Source: Punica granatum (taxonomy: Eukaryota; Streptophyta; Magnoliopsida; Myrtales; Lythraceae). From it: a DNA stretch of 64,000 nt. Below are positions 22,826 to 35,040 of this stretch, piece after piece. The notes beneath the pieces are model-generated. The model searched no databases. It was not told the origin of the DNA and saw nothing but the letters and a program-made list of their open reading frames with translations. The translations under genes were made by a program, and so were the position numbers. Positions within the stretch are counted from its first letter, which is position 1. Each line of letters opens with the position of its first letter. The stretch is from the NCBI RefSeq assembly GCF_007655135.1, contig NC_045128.1, positions 19,066,811 through 19,130,810 of the forward strand, read 5' to 3'.

Positions 22826-23450
22826 AAAAGTTGGGGGTTCAATGTCGGCTCAACCACGAAAGAACAGCGACACTTTCCCTGTGAAGCTACGCCGAGTAGT
22901 GGTTCGACACTCTTCAACAGAAGCAAACTCTCTTCGACTCTCCAGGCTCGAGACTCGCCTTGGGGCGGGATCGAATCGACGTATCCTTGATTTGGAGGAT
23001 CCCAGGAGATCCCTCCCATTACCTTTATGCACATAATTCTACGGGTTATCCGTCTCAGAAAAGCTATTCTTCAATAGGGACGCGGCCGCCCTCCAAATGG
23101 CCACCAATATCATGCCCCAACACATCTTTACATAGATTCCTTTACGCGTCGTAGTCTAGACGATTTCACGCGGCTGACATCCTTTGTAGGCTTCTCTTTT
23201 CCCTGTACAGGTGCGATCAGAAACCCTAGGGGACGCTCCCCGCCGACGGACTCGCGTCTGCCTCACGTGGCGAACCGTGTTCTCGAAGACTTGGAAATCG
23301 TCGAGGGATGCACCTCACCACCCCAACCAACGATGTTCAGAAAAGGACAACTGTTAAGAGGTCATCATTAGTCGCCACGCACAGAGCAATCCGCACCCAA
23401 ACGCCAAGCAAGCCGTATCACACAGCGCTCTGCACAAAATTCCAAATTTC

Positions 23451-24180
23451 AAATTCCTGTCTCGGGTCCATTCCGGCTTTTAAATTCCAGTTCAGGTCTA
23501 TCCTGGCCCCTCGGGTCCATCCCGGCTTTTAAATTCCAGTTCAGGTCTATCCTGGCCTCTCGGGTCCATCCCGGCTTTTAAATTCCAGTTCAGGTATATC
23601 CTGGCCCCTCGGGTCCATCCCGGCTTTTAAATTCCAGTTCAGGTCTATCCTGGCCCCTCGGGTCCATCCCGGCTTTTAAATTCCAGTTCAGGTCTATCCT
23701 GGCCCTCGGGTCCATCCCGGCTTTTAAATTCCAGTTCAGGTCTATCCTGGCCCCTCGGGTCCATCCCGGCTTTTAAATTCCAGTTCAGGTCCATCCTGGC
23801 CCCTCGGGTCCATCCTGGCTTTTAAATTCCAGTTCAGGTCTATCCTGGCCCCTCGGGTCCATCCCGGATTTTAAATTTCTGTTCAGGTCCATCCCGGCTT
23901 TTAAATTCCAGTTCAGGTCCATCCCGGCTTTTAAATTCCTGTTCAGGTCCATCCTGGCCCCTCGGGTCCATCCCGGCTTTTAAATTCCAGTTCAGGTCTA
24001 TCCTGGCCCCTCGGGTCCATCCCGGCTTTTAAATTCCAGTTCAGGTCTATCCTGGCCCCTCGGGTCCATCCTGGCTTTTAATTTCTTGTTCAGGTCCACC
24101 CTGGTTTCTTTCAGATTCATCTTGTTTTCTTTCAGGTCTATCCCAGTTTCCTTCGGGTCCGTCCCGGTCTTAATTTCCAG
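23451..24180 (+). repeat. 49-bp tandem array in 3' UTR of B
   Basis: About 12-14 units start at GGGTCCATCCCGGC, for example at 23464, 23513 and 23562. Each unit is two related halves, GGGTCCATCCCGG and CAGGTCTATCCTGG. The array degenerates towards 24180. A related array of 29-31-bp and later about 50-bp units stands in C at 56980-57660. Confidence 0.9.
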
Positions 24181-24302
24181 CAATATCCCTATACATCCAA
24201 GCAGGCCGCGAGCAGCCACGGTGAAGCTACAACGGAGCGGTCGCCGGGACCAAAAGGGGATGCTCGTTATGGTCTTTGGCTACATCCTCTAACCGAGCAT
24301 GC

Positions 24303-24320
24303 AACCAAAGAGGGGCAAGC
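24303..24320 (+). promoter_or_regulatory. Polypurine tract of element B
   Basis: AACCAAAGAGGGGCAAGC directly precedes the 3' LTR start TGTCAG. Upstream CTTTGG (24274-24279) can pair with CCAAAG (24305-24310). Confidence 0.8.
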
Positions 24321-25664
24321 TGTCAGCACCCCATTTTGGCCCACCGGCTTCCCACACGAGAATCCCTGATCAAAGCCCGGGTTACTATTCATGACCCGGC
24401 AATCAGAGGCAAATAGGCTAGCACGGAGTCATGAACAATGAGAGAAGAGCTGGGTCGCTAAGAAAAGCAGAGGAAATCCATCGGAAGAACGAACGGACAA
24501 AGAACCCCGAAAACGGCAAAGCTGGCACTGTGGCACTATTCATCACTGAGTCACCGAAGCACCGAAAGGTGCCCAATATGGGGCTCCAAAAATCCCTCTC
24601 AGTGCCAAAATGACCAATGACACGTCCGGGCGTATCTCCGGGACATCCTGCTTAAGCCGGGACACCCCGATCCCCCACGGACGCCTTTTCTGACAGAGCT
24701 CCCGGGGTTCGCTCCACTGACAAGCAAACGGCCCCTCAAAATGGGCCTACAGGCATCCAGGGACCACCAGGGCCGGGGAACAAGCTTCAGAGAACCTTCC
24801 GGAGCTCGGCTCGATCTCCCGAAATACGTTTCAGTGGTCACGAGCGCCTCCCGGCGAGCCTTCGGGGTATTTCCACTGAAAGCAGAGACCACGGCGATCT
24901 CTGAGCACCTCACAATAATCCCCGAGCACCTCGAGGCGTTCAGGGCACACTGAGAAAATCCCGGTCAAAATCCCTAGGTCTTCCCAGGCCAACGGTCCCT
25001 GACCGAGGACGACGAGCCAACGATCACCCACGGGGCAAAAGGATCGCCAAAACGAATGCAAGAATGCACAAAGATCAATCGGGGGTCAAGGGGCGCTAAA
25101 CTCCACTCCGAACGTCCAATCAGGGCAAAACCGACTCTCGAGGCGTCGAGTCGCCCGAACGTTCGTCCACACGACGCATGGCGATATTAGGCTCGTTCAA
25201 ATCCTCGTCATTCAAGCATTCCAAATCCATAAATTAATTGGACATCGGAGATCGGACGAGCACCCAATCAAGTCTCAAGCATTTTCCGGCTTTTCTCTCA
25301 ATCGAATGGGACCCACAGCTCAGCCAAGCCAAGCCGTCAAGCCGCGGCTCAACCCCAAGCCACGGCTCAACCCCTCCAAGCTCGGCTCGCCCGCAATCAG
25401 CCGTGGCTTCTCCCCATGGCCGGCGGCTCAAGCTTCCCCCCACCACAAAATTCAAATCTTCTTACACCTCTTACACACCTATCACCTCCTATCACCTCTC
25501 CATCACCTCCCATCACTCTTACCCTTGCTTCCCCCACACTCTAAGTGACATCTCCCCCTCCCTAATCCCATTAGAAATTTCGGCAGCCACCCTAAGCCAT
25601 TTCGGCAGCCCCATTAAGCCCAAAACCGCAATTAACTTCCCCAAAGCAAGTCATTAGCCTCCCC

Positions 25665-25670
25665 TATAAG
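25665..25670 (+). promoter_or_regulatory. TATA box of LTR B
   Basis: TATAAG in the context CCCCTATAAGTTCC is followed by the conserved CTCTCTCAAG-rich leader, in the same position as in LTR A. Confidence 0.6.
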
Positions 25671-28600
25671 TTCCTAGTCATCATTAACTCTAATCACTTC
25701 TTCATTCTCACTCTCTCTCAAGCCAATCTCTCTCAAGAATCCTCTCAAACTCCATCCCACTCCCACTCACTCGTCCAGCCCTTGCCAAGGCCGAAACCGG
25801 CCAAAATCATCGGAAAACCACCCGGTATTCCGGTGACCACCCGACCCGACTTAAACCAAAAATCACCAAACTCCCTAGCCTACATATTTTCCACCCCCTA
25901 AGTCTATTTCCGGGCTTAGATCCCCCATTTGAGGCCTCCATCATCGCGTTCCAGCCGAAGGAAGAATCGGGTCTCGTAGGCCACCCGGGCGCACATCGGA
26001 CCTCTACGCGTGCCATTTCTTCCCACGACTTCGGCGAGTCGTGCCATCACGTCCAAAGGGTTCCTCACAACCCTCACCCTCTCCCGTGAAGAGGTGGTCA
26101 CGGTCCGAGGGCCGATCAACCGTGCACAACCACCGTTTCACTATTTCTCTCTTACCGGGTTTCCCGCATTCTCACCGAACTTTCTCTCATATTTTCGGGT
26201 TTGTTCAGGCCTTGGCACGTGCCGGTCTGCCCATAGTCCTCTAGATCCACCTCTTAGGAGTCCAATGAGCCCGACCTTGCACCGTGCCGTGACCGTAGCG
26301 AGCGTGCCGACCCATTTCCCCGAGATTGCCGCGGCTGCGTGTCCATCCGGATCACCCACCCGTAGCCTTCAAGCCGAGTCTTGCGACTCCCACGGTCACT
26401 TCCCCGACTCTTTCCCTCGCACATCGAGGCTAGGTAACGTCTCTTTACAACTTAGAGGAGTTAGGATCCCCGATATTTGCTTGAATGAAACGATAACGAG
26501 ATTTGGAGAACCGGGATACATAAAAGATGTCGCCTTTTTTTAGATTCGAACTCCCCATGCAAAGCATGCATCGTTACGCATTTTATTTCTATTGTTACGT
26601 CCATATTTCGTATGACCATGCATACATAGCACGAGGTGGTTAGGATCCGTTGGGATGAGACCGTCACCAACTCAAGAGAGCCGTGAGGCCTCTCGGCCAA
26701 ACCTCCTAAGGGAGGCCGTGAGCCCTTTTGGCTCTCTAGAGTTCGTGGTCGCCTCATCCTTTCGGACTAGGCCATCTCTATAGTCGTGATCCCCTTAACC
26801 GTGACCAAGATACGACAATACGGCGAGAAACATTCGAGATCTAGGGGGGAGAGGTCCTCACGGGTCGGCGGTATCAAGGGGAGCTCACGGCCACCTTCTT
26901 TACAAGGAGGCCGAGAGGCCCTTGGCCGTACTGAGACCATGGACTTCTCTTCCCGTGATGTCGGAAGCTTCTCGAGACATATTTCCGGATTTGGTGCTGA
27001 ATAAGCCAATGTAGTATCGCAAATTTCATTAAACATGATGTTCGTGTTCATTTCGCGTGTTTGTTCATATGCTTGACGTCATGACGGCACCCTTTTATTG
27101 AATGCTCGTATTGATGATTTACATGGCACGTGAAGCATGTAAGAAACAATTGAAATCGGTGTAAGAGACCGCTCAAGACTCGAGGATGAGCCAAGGAAAT
27201 GTTCGGTCACCTCCGTCGGGGCGTGATCAAGTGTCCCGTGGCTCTTCTCGAGTCTAGGTCGGCCTCTTCTCCCGTTTGGGAATTGGTTCTTAGAGTTGTG
27301 TGTGATTGTATCTTCCATTTAATTGTCGATCGTGTATCGGTTATTCATTAAATATGTTAATTTGGATAATCACCCATCGAATCCGTAATTGTGATACAAA
27401 TTGATAACCACCGAATAATTTCACAAAATGGGAAAACGGGACGTACTATTCGATTAATTAAAACACTCGGACTAAACAATTGGGCAAATTGGTTATTAAT
27501 TTGTAAACGCATCGATGATTTACGGAATGGCGAGAATGCCCTTCTCCATCATAACTCACGATTTCAAAATATTGAGACTCGTGACACGAATAGAATTGAC
27601 GTCTAGTGAATACTCACGTGCCATGACTCAAGTCCGGGCCCAATTTGAGGCGGCCCGAGTTGGGGTACGAGAGTCCTCCTTAGACTCCTTCGTGTGACGC
27701 GATCTCCAATTTATACACGAACGTTGCAATTTTATCATCCAATGGCATAATCGTCATTCCGTAATTCACCGATACCTTACGCGCTAGGAAGTCTGAAACA
27801 CCTCGATCTATGGACGGAAAAGGGCTACCCGTCCGGGTGCGAGTCTCATTCGCACGACCCATTCCGCCCACTCTCGGTGTTTCCATCTTCCTATCGCAGA
27901 TTCGGTGGGAAGCATTTTATTTCAGTTGCAAAACACGAACAACCGGATTAATCGTACATTCGGCCTAATCGAACCCTAGATAATGGATAGGTGGGATAAT
28001 AGATCCCAATCTAGAGTCAAAACACGAGTTTGGCTAATTCGGTGAAACCGCAGTGACACTTAACTGAATGAGAGTCATAAAACAAACACACACATGCAAT
28101 TGGCTTAAAACCTTATCCTAATCCGCCATCTATGTTTGCCTAGGTTAGACATATTGTTTGCCAATCAACCACGGGTAATAACTGATTAAATCACGTATAT
28201 TCGACTTAATACACCACTTGTCCGCATCCACCGACAATTGTCAGTTGCTTTCTGTATTGTACCAGTTTTATCAGTTTTCTTCTGTTTTATTCTTGCATAT
28301 GATGATTTATTGCGGTTCGGGCCCGAACCCATAGGTCACGTGTTGCATGGGGTCCAACGCCCCAAATCACCGAATACGAGGTCCAACGCCTCTTAACTCA
28401 CCGAGCGCGTGCAACCCGAGTGCGGAATGGGATCTAGCCTCGATTCACCATCGCACTCCAAATATGGCCTATGTGGAAGGCAATTTGGATTGGATGTGTG
28501 AAGCGTGTTTAGATATCACCCGGGAGCTCGATCGGTCCAACGGTTACAATGGGAACTAATCAGTTCTCCTGCAAACCGTCGGTTCGATTGGACCCGACCC

Positions 28601-29052
28601 CCGACTCTTTGAGCCCGCGTTGCCTTAATTTATTTATCGGTCATTCAAAACACACGGTGAGCCGGAGCGGAATATTGGCCCAATGCAAACCGATCGGGAT
28701 CCATTTACTTATTCAGTTGCACTTTGTAATTATTCGAGAGAACATCGCGAGGATTTTATTTGTATAATCATTCACTTGTAAGGATCCCCGATCGGCGAGC
28801 GAGAGGTCCGAGTGTCGAATCGGTCGAGTTGGTCTATTATCACCAAGAGATGAGTAAGCTCGAATACTCGCGGTCTCGGCTCGCGCAGGGAATCGACCAT
28901 CACGGTTCGATGAACTGTAACGCTAAGATAGTGAACCAATTCCTCGATGCACAAGCCTACTCATCTTTCGGACTCTTGGCCCAACTTGATCACTTCATCG
29001 AATTTATGGTGTCAAAACGGGCGAGTCGAGCGCAACTCTAAATCACGCGGTA

Positions 29053-29119
29053 AATAAACAAAATGGCAAGCCTAGCAAGCTAGAGTACCGAAAGGGCGTG
29101 CGGGATATAGGCCCGCACG
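29053..29119 (+). terminator. Candidate poly(A) signal and hairpin, LTR B
   Basis: AATAAA lies at 29053-29058, and the perfect 8-bp stem CGTGCGGG/CCCGCACG at 29097-29119. Spacing is identical to LTR A. Confidence 0.45.
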
Positions 29120-29363
29120 TGATAGAACCCCCGAATTCGGAATTTCCGGTTCCGTACGACCATTGCCTTAGCATTTAGGTGTACCCCGTACCCCTAGACC
29201 CGGGTAACTTGCCGGCCCTCGACCCTCGGGTTGTAAAATGGCAAGTGGCGACTCCTTCTCACGTGCGTCCGTCGCGCGTCCTAGGGAAGGTGGACTCTCC
29301 CAAGCCGCGTTTGCTTAGGCGCGCGCATGCGTGCTCCGACGAGATTAAATACGGGTGCGCACA

Positions 29364-30355
29364 GGTACCACCCGTACTGAATCAACCCCTCATTTTATAC
29401 CTCACGGTACGCTGACAATCCTTAGGGTGTATGCTAGGGCAAGAAGACGAGTCGAAGCGCACGGAAAGGGCGATATACTACTTGAGCAAGAAGTTCACTG
29501 AGGGGGAGTCCAATTATCTGGAAATCGAGAAGATGTGTTGCGCGTTGGTATGGGTCATGCAGAGGCTCCGACAGTACACGCTCTATCACACGATCCGCTT
29601 GCTGTCAAAAGCGGACCCCCTGCGGTATTTGCTCGACAGCCCCTCCTCCATGAGGAACATCGCAAAATGGCGCTGTCAGCTGACGGAATACGACATAGAA
29701 TACGTGCCCCGCACGTCTATCAAGGGGCAGGCGATTGTCGACCGCCTAGCAGAATTCCCGATCGACGACGACACGCCGATTAACACGGACTTCCCTGACG
29801 AAGGGATCCTCCAGGTGGACGAAGAGAAAGAGGAGCCAACATGGAAGATGTACTTTGACGGGGCTGTCAATTCCGTGGGATCAGGAGTTGGGGTGGTTTT
29901 GATATCCCCGGACGGGCGCCATTACCCGGTCGCTGCGAAAGTGGATTTCTCCTGTACCAATAACATGGCCGAGTACAAGGTGTGCATCCCCGGTTTGCAA
30001 GCGGCGATCAATTTCAAAGTGAAGGAGTTAGAGGTATTCGGTGACTCCATGCTCACAATCTTTCAAACGTTGGGGCAATGGAAGACGAAAGACGCGAAGT
30101 TAGTCCCGTACCATGAGTATCTTGAGGAATTGGCGAAGAACTTCGAGAAGATCTCATTCACCTACACTCCACGTGCGAAGAATCAGTTCGCGGACGCACT
30201 CGCAATACTCGCATCTATGGCGAGTATCTCAGAGGGGAACATCATTGAACCTCTCGAAATCGAAGTGGCCAAAGGCCCGACCCACTGCAACGCGATTGAA
30301 GCGTCCGAAGCGAAGCCGTGGTTCGAAGACATCAGAAACTTCTTGCGAACGGGCC
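29364..30355 (+). pseudogene. Pol of element C, first part (RNase H regions)
   Basis: This is the gypsy RNase H (MLGQEDESKRTERAIYYLSK near 29431) and the second RNase H (MYFDGAVNSVGSG near 29848, AEYK near 29969, FGDSML near 30039, FADALA near 30187) of an older element. The left end is cut by element B, and the right end by element D in the middle of a glutamine codon. A TGA at 29413-29415 stands where B has CGA, a C-to-T change. The motif AEYKV replaces AEYEA of B. At the linker to the second RNase H this copy keeps the reading phase that B lost near 20491. The frame continues at 54804 after removal of D and one duplication copy. Confidence 0.92.
30351..30355. repeat. Target-site duplication, left copy (GGGCC)
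   Basis: GGGCC immediately precedes the D terminus TGTACGC and is repeated at 54799-54803 after the other terminus. Five bp is the normal Ty3/gypsy duplication length. Confidence 0.92.
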
Positions 30356-30600
30356 TGTACGCACCCGAATTTAATCTCGTTGGGGCACGCATGCGCGCGC
30401 CTAAGCAAACGCGGCTTGGGAGTATCCACCTTCCCGTGGGGATGCGCGACGGACGCGCGTGAGAAGGAGTCGCCACTTACTGTTTACGACCCGTAGGTCG
30501 AGGGCCGTTGAGTCGCCCGGGTCTAGGGGTACGGGGTACACCTAAATGCTAAGGCAATGGTCGTACGGAACCGAAAATTCTGAATTCGGGGGTTCTATTA

Positions 30601-30667
30601 CGTGCGGGCCTATATCCCGCACGTCCTTTCGGCACTCTAGCTTGCTAGGCTTGCCATTTTGTTTATT
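30601..30667 (-). terminator. Candidate poly(A) signal and hairpin, left LTR of D
   Basis: The stem CGTGCGGG/CCCGCACG spans 30601-30623. The reverse complement of AATAAA is at 30662-30667. It is the mirror image of the arrangement in LTRs A and B. Confidence 0.45.
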
Positions 30668-33371
30668 TACCGCGTGATTTAGAGTTGCGCTCGACTCGCT
30701 CGTTTTGACACCGTAAATTCGATGAATTGACCAAGTTGGGCCAAGAGTCCGAAAGATGAGTAGGCTTGTGCATCGAGGAGTCGGTTCACTATCTTAGCGT
30801 TACAGTTCATCGAACCGTGATGGTTGATTCCCTGCATGAACCGAAACCACGAGTATCCAAGCTTACTCACCCTTTGGTGGCGATAGACCAACTTAACCGA
30901 TCCAGCACTCGGACCTCTCGCTCACCGATCGGGGATCCTTACAAGGAGATGAATGAACATACAAATAAAATCCTCACAATGTTCTCCCGAACAATTACAA
31001 AGTATAACCGAACAAGTAAATGGATCCCGATCGGTTTGCATTGGGCCACTATTCAGCTCCGGCTCACCGTGTGTTTTGAATAACCGATAAATGAATTAAG
31101 GCAGGGCGGGCTCAAGGAGCCGAGGGTCGGATCCGATCGATCCAAGGTTTGCAGGAGAATCGGTTGATTCCCACTGTAACCGTTGGGCCGATCGAGCTCC
31201 CGGGTGATATCTAAATCCGTTTCACATGCCCAATCCAAATTGCCTTCCACATAGGCCGTGTTCGGAGTGTAACGGTGAATCGAGGCTAGATCCCATTCCG
31301 CACTCGGGTTGCACGCGCTCGGTGAATTAGGAGGCGTTGGACCTCGTGTTCGGTGGTTTGGGGCATTGGACCCCGTGTAAGACGTAACCTATGGGCTCGG
31401 GCCCGAATCGCGATAAATCATCATATGCAAAGACAAAACAGAAGAAAACTGATAAAACTGACACAATACAGACAACTACCGACAATTGTCGGTGAATACA
31501 GACAAGTGGTGTATTAAGCTGAATGTACGTGATTTAATCAGTTATTAACCGGGGTTGGTTAGCAAACAATGTATCTAACCTAGGCAAACATAGATGGTGG
31601 GCTAGAATATGGTTCTAAGCCGATTACATGTGTGAATTTGTTTTAGAATCCTTATTCAGTGAGATGACGCTGCGGTTTCACCGAATTAACCAAACTCGTA
31701 TCTTGACTCTAGATTGGAATCTAATATTCCTCCTATCCATTATCTAATGTTTGTTTAAGTCAAGTACATGATTAATCCGGTTCTTCGTCTTTTGCAACTG
31801 AAATAAAAAGGTTTACCACCGAATCTACGATAGGAAGATAGAAACACCGAAAGTGAACGGAATGGGCCGTACGAATGAAACTCGCACCCGAACGGGCCTC
31901 CCCTTTCCGTCCATAGATCGAGGTGTTTCCGACTCCCTAAAGCCTAGGATATCGATGAATCACGGAATGACGACTATGCCCTTGAGTGGTAAAACATGTG
32001 ATGTTCATATATAAATTAATGATCGTGTGACACGAAGAGGTCTAAAGAGGACTCGCGCATCTCGACTCGAGCCGCCTCAAATTGGGCCCGGACTCGAGTC
32101 ATAGTATGCGAGTACTTGCTAGACACGATTATATTCGTGTTACACGTCTCGATGTTTTGAAATTATGAGCTTTTAAGGAAAAGGGCATTTCCGCCGTTCC
32201 ATGAACCATCGATACGTTTACGAATTAATATTCAATTTGTCCAATTATTTAATCCAAGTGATTTAATTAACCGAATGATACGTCCCGTTTCTCCCATTTG
32301 TGAAATTATTCGGTGGTAGTGATCTTATATCGAGGAATTGTGGACTTGACGGATAATCTTCCAAAACTAACTCTCCTAGGAGACGGCTAGCACATGATCG
32401 ACGATAGAAACACAAAATATGGGTACACTCAATTCCAAGGGACGATTCCGAAGCAACGAAGGAGACCGTCCTAAGCCCGGGATGGGTCAAAGAGCACTCG
32501 GCCCCTCCTCCAAAGGTTGAGCCGAGAGCTCTCCATGACCCGACTTGGGTTATGGAGGGCCTCCTACATCGATTCCGATCGTATCTTGCATGCATAATAC
32601 GTCAAGCACGATAGTAACGCACGTTTTAACCAAATCGATGCCGCCATGATCATAATTACGCAAAAGGGCATACAAACATGCACAAACAAAATATTTAAAG
32701 GAATCAATAAAACGGCATCGACTCATACAACGACGAAATGGAAAATACGGGAACCGACTTATTTCGAGGCGAAAGAGGATTCCTTGGACCCGTGTGGTCC
32801 AAAGAAACTCTCGGCCACCTCCCATGAGGAATGGCCGTGACTTTCCGTGGCTCACGCGGGTCAAGGCGACCTCTTCAACCCCGATTTAAGTTCTTTCCCG
32901 TCATGATGCATGTGTTCATACGACGTATAGCATGATAAAGACGTACATTTACATGGGAGTAGGTAAGAACGTAAACTTGCATGCATTTCAACTTGTTAAA
33001 CGCCTTAACACCTCATATCAAAAGAATATCGGAGATCCTAACTTCTCTAAGTCGTAGAGGAGTGTTACCTAGCCTCGGAACACGAGGAAAGAGTCGGAGA
33101 AGTGGCCAAGGGAGTCGGGAGACTCGGCTGGAACGAACAGACCCGAATCGGAGCAGTCGGGTCGACTGGCAGACCCGACTGGCAGTCTGGCTTGTCGGGG
33201 CCGTATCGGTTGATCGGGATGGAATTTTCGCGCGGGGCCAGTTGCGTTGGATTCCCAAAAGACAAAGGATCGCGCCTGTGGTGGTTTCGGGAGGAGAGCA
33301 TGCGTAGATTTTTCTGGAAATCAAAAACAAAGTCGGGTCAGTAAAAAAGGACAGACCCAGTCGGGTCAAAA

Positions 33372-33860
33372 CAGACCCGACTGGCACCCAATGAAGAAAC
33401 GGCTCCACAGGAGGCTCCCGGTGGTCTTTTAATGCAAGGTCGGTGGCATTGGACTCCTAACTGGCTGCGGATCACGGTGATAGGTGGCTCGTAGCGAGAT
33501 TCAACCCGAGCTGATCTGTGCGTTCCTCCAAAATTAGGGTTAGAAAAGACGACCAGAGGAACAGACCCGACTGGCACCCGATGAAGAAACGACTCTACGG
33601 GAGGCTCCCGGTGGTCTTTTGGTGCAAGTTCGGTGGCATTGGACTCCCAACTGGCTGAGGATCACGGTGCTAGGTGGCTCGTAGCGAGATTCAACCCGAG
33701 CTGACCTGTGCGTTCCTGCAAAGTTCGGGTTAGAAAAGACGACCAGAGGAACTGACCCGACTGGCACCCGATGAAGAAACGACTCTACGGGAGGCTCCCG
33801 GTGGTCTTTTGGTGCAAGGTCGGTGGCATTGGACTCCTAACTGACTGAGGATCATGCCTA
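33372..33860 (-). repeat. 190-bp tandem repeat, three copies, left LTR of D
   Basis: Copies begin CAGACCCGACTGGCACCC (or CTGACCCG) at 33372, 33562 and 33752, exactly 190 bp apart; the last is incomplete. The middle LTR has two copies (43655, 43845) and the right LTR three (47899, 48089, 48279). Confidence 0.92.
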
Positions 33861-34379
33861 CAGTGGTTTCATGAAGATTAGACATGTCGATTTTCCTGAG
33901 AGATGCAAAGAAAACCGGTAAAAACTGGAAAAAATCTGTGAAGGGATAAAGGAGAGAAATGGCGGTGGTGCGCGGTTGAGCGGCTCTCGGCACGCGACCA
34001 CCTTGTCACGGGGGAGAGTGAGGGTCATGAGGTAGTGGAAATGTCGAGGAAGCCCGGGAAGCCGTGAAACACCTACGGAACCCGTTTCTGGACAGAGCTG
34101 GTTCGGGCTGCTGGGAGCTTCAAATAGCAAAACTAACACCGGAAATGGACTCGGGAGGTCGAAAACATGTGGGATATGAAGTTTGGTTGAGTTTGGTTCG
34201 GGTTGAGTGGCGGTCGCTAGAAAAGGGTTGAGTTTTCCGGCAATTTTGCCTTGGTTTCGGGCTGAGGGAAAGCTGCACGAATTGTTGGAGTTTGAGAGGA
34301 ATTTGAGAGAGTTTTTGAGTGAGAAAGCTAGAGAGAGAGTGCAAGAGGAGTTGTGATTAAAGTGTCTTGCAATTAGGCA

Positions 34380-34385
34380 CTTATA
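34380..34385 (-). promoter_or_regulatory. TATA box, left LTR of D
   Basis: The minus strand reads TATAAG. On the minus strand a leader rich in CTCTC follows, as in the other LTRs. Confidence 0.55.
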
Positions 34386-34757
34386 GGATGCCTTAATGAG
34401 CCAAATTAGTGAGTTTAAGTGCAATTAGAGGGGGGAGCTTAGGGGTTCCGAATTTTGGAGGGAAGATTAGGGTGGGGAAGTTGTCTTGTTGAGTGTGGGG
34501 AAAGGAAGAGAAGGGAAAGTTGATGGGAGGTGATGGGGAAGTGATAGGAAGTGATGGGCGTAAGAAGGATTTGAAATGTGTGCAGGGGGGAGCTTCTTGA
34601 AGCTTGGAGCCACCGAATTTTGGGTTTTAGCCGCGGCTTGGAGATTGAGCCGTGGCTTGGGGTTGAGCCGCGACTTGGTGGCTTGGCTTGGCTGAGCTGT
34701 GGTTCCCATTCGAATAAGAGAAAAGCTGGAAAATCTTGAGACTTGATTAAACGCGCG

Positions 34758-34967
34758 ATAAAGTCACTAGGCCAAAGCCCGAGGAAAGCAGTAAAATGGA
34801 CGCGAAGTCCGGAAAGCAGTAAATTTACTAGGCCGAAGCCCGAGGAAAGCAGTAAAATGGACGAGAAGTCCGTGGACGCGAAGTCCGAAAAGCAGTTAAG
34901 TCACTAGGCCGAAGCCCGAGGAAAGCAGTAAAATGGACGCGAAATCCGGAAAACAGTAAATTGTAAG
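34758..34967 (-). repeat. Short remnant of the GACGCGAAGTCC array
   Basis: A few units of the array found at 45982-47286 and, inverted, at 4459-10567: GTCACTAGGCCGAAGCCCG, AAAGCAGTAAAATGG and GACGCGAAGTCCG. It directly abuts the truncated LTR. Confidence 0.85.
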
Positions 34968-35040
34968 TTTAAGAAAAGTAGAGACACGGGTTTATGGGTT
35001 CGTGTGGTGCAGGGAGGTAAGAACACGAGCTTATGAGCCC

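Larger units (their letters stand above)
22416..24320 (+). mobile_element. 3' untranslated region of element B
   Basis: This non-coding region runs from the pol stop to the 3' LTR. It contains three stem-loop repeats (22551-22825), a unique stretch (22830-23450) homologous to 56360-56980 in C, a 49-bp tandem array and the polypurine tract. The short open frames within it are not shared with C. Confidence 0.85.
24321..29363 (+). mobile_element. 3' LTR of element B (5043 bp), inserted in C's pol
   Basis: It starts TGTCAGCACCCC after the polypurine tract and ends GGGTGCGCACA. It is homologous over its whole length to LTR A. The next bases, GGTACCACCC, are RT/RNase H coding sequence of element C, matching B at about 20212. 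B therefore sits in C's pol, with expected duplication GGTAC (29364-29368); the left copy is outside the window. The LTR has a TATA box at 25665, AATAAA at 29053 and a hairpin at 29097-29119. It also contains several short inverted-repeat modules, for example near 26690 and 26885. Confidence 0.92.
30356..34757 (-). mobile_element. Left LTR of D, U3 end deleted
   Basis: It is nearly identical to the middle LTR at 40640-45043. About 1.05 kb at the U3 end, the polypurine tract and the adjoining sequence are missing. The break goes from LTR sequence ACGCGCG straight into array sequence ATAAAGTCACTAGG, with GCG shared. It holds three copies of a 190-bp repeat (from 33372) and the TATA box at 34380. 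The hairpin at 30601-30623 and reverse AATAAA at 30662-30667 are conserved. Confidence 0.9.

Noticed and set aside
23451..24180. CRISPR-like repeat-spacer pattern
   Set aside because: The supposed spacers are themselves repeated, the units are contiguous, and the context is a plant retrotransposon 3' UTR.
33013..33408. Opposing overlapping frames repeated at 43297 and 47541
   Set aside because: They recur only because the LTRs are duplicated. Both strands are open at once and no domain is recognisable.
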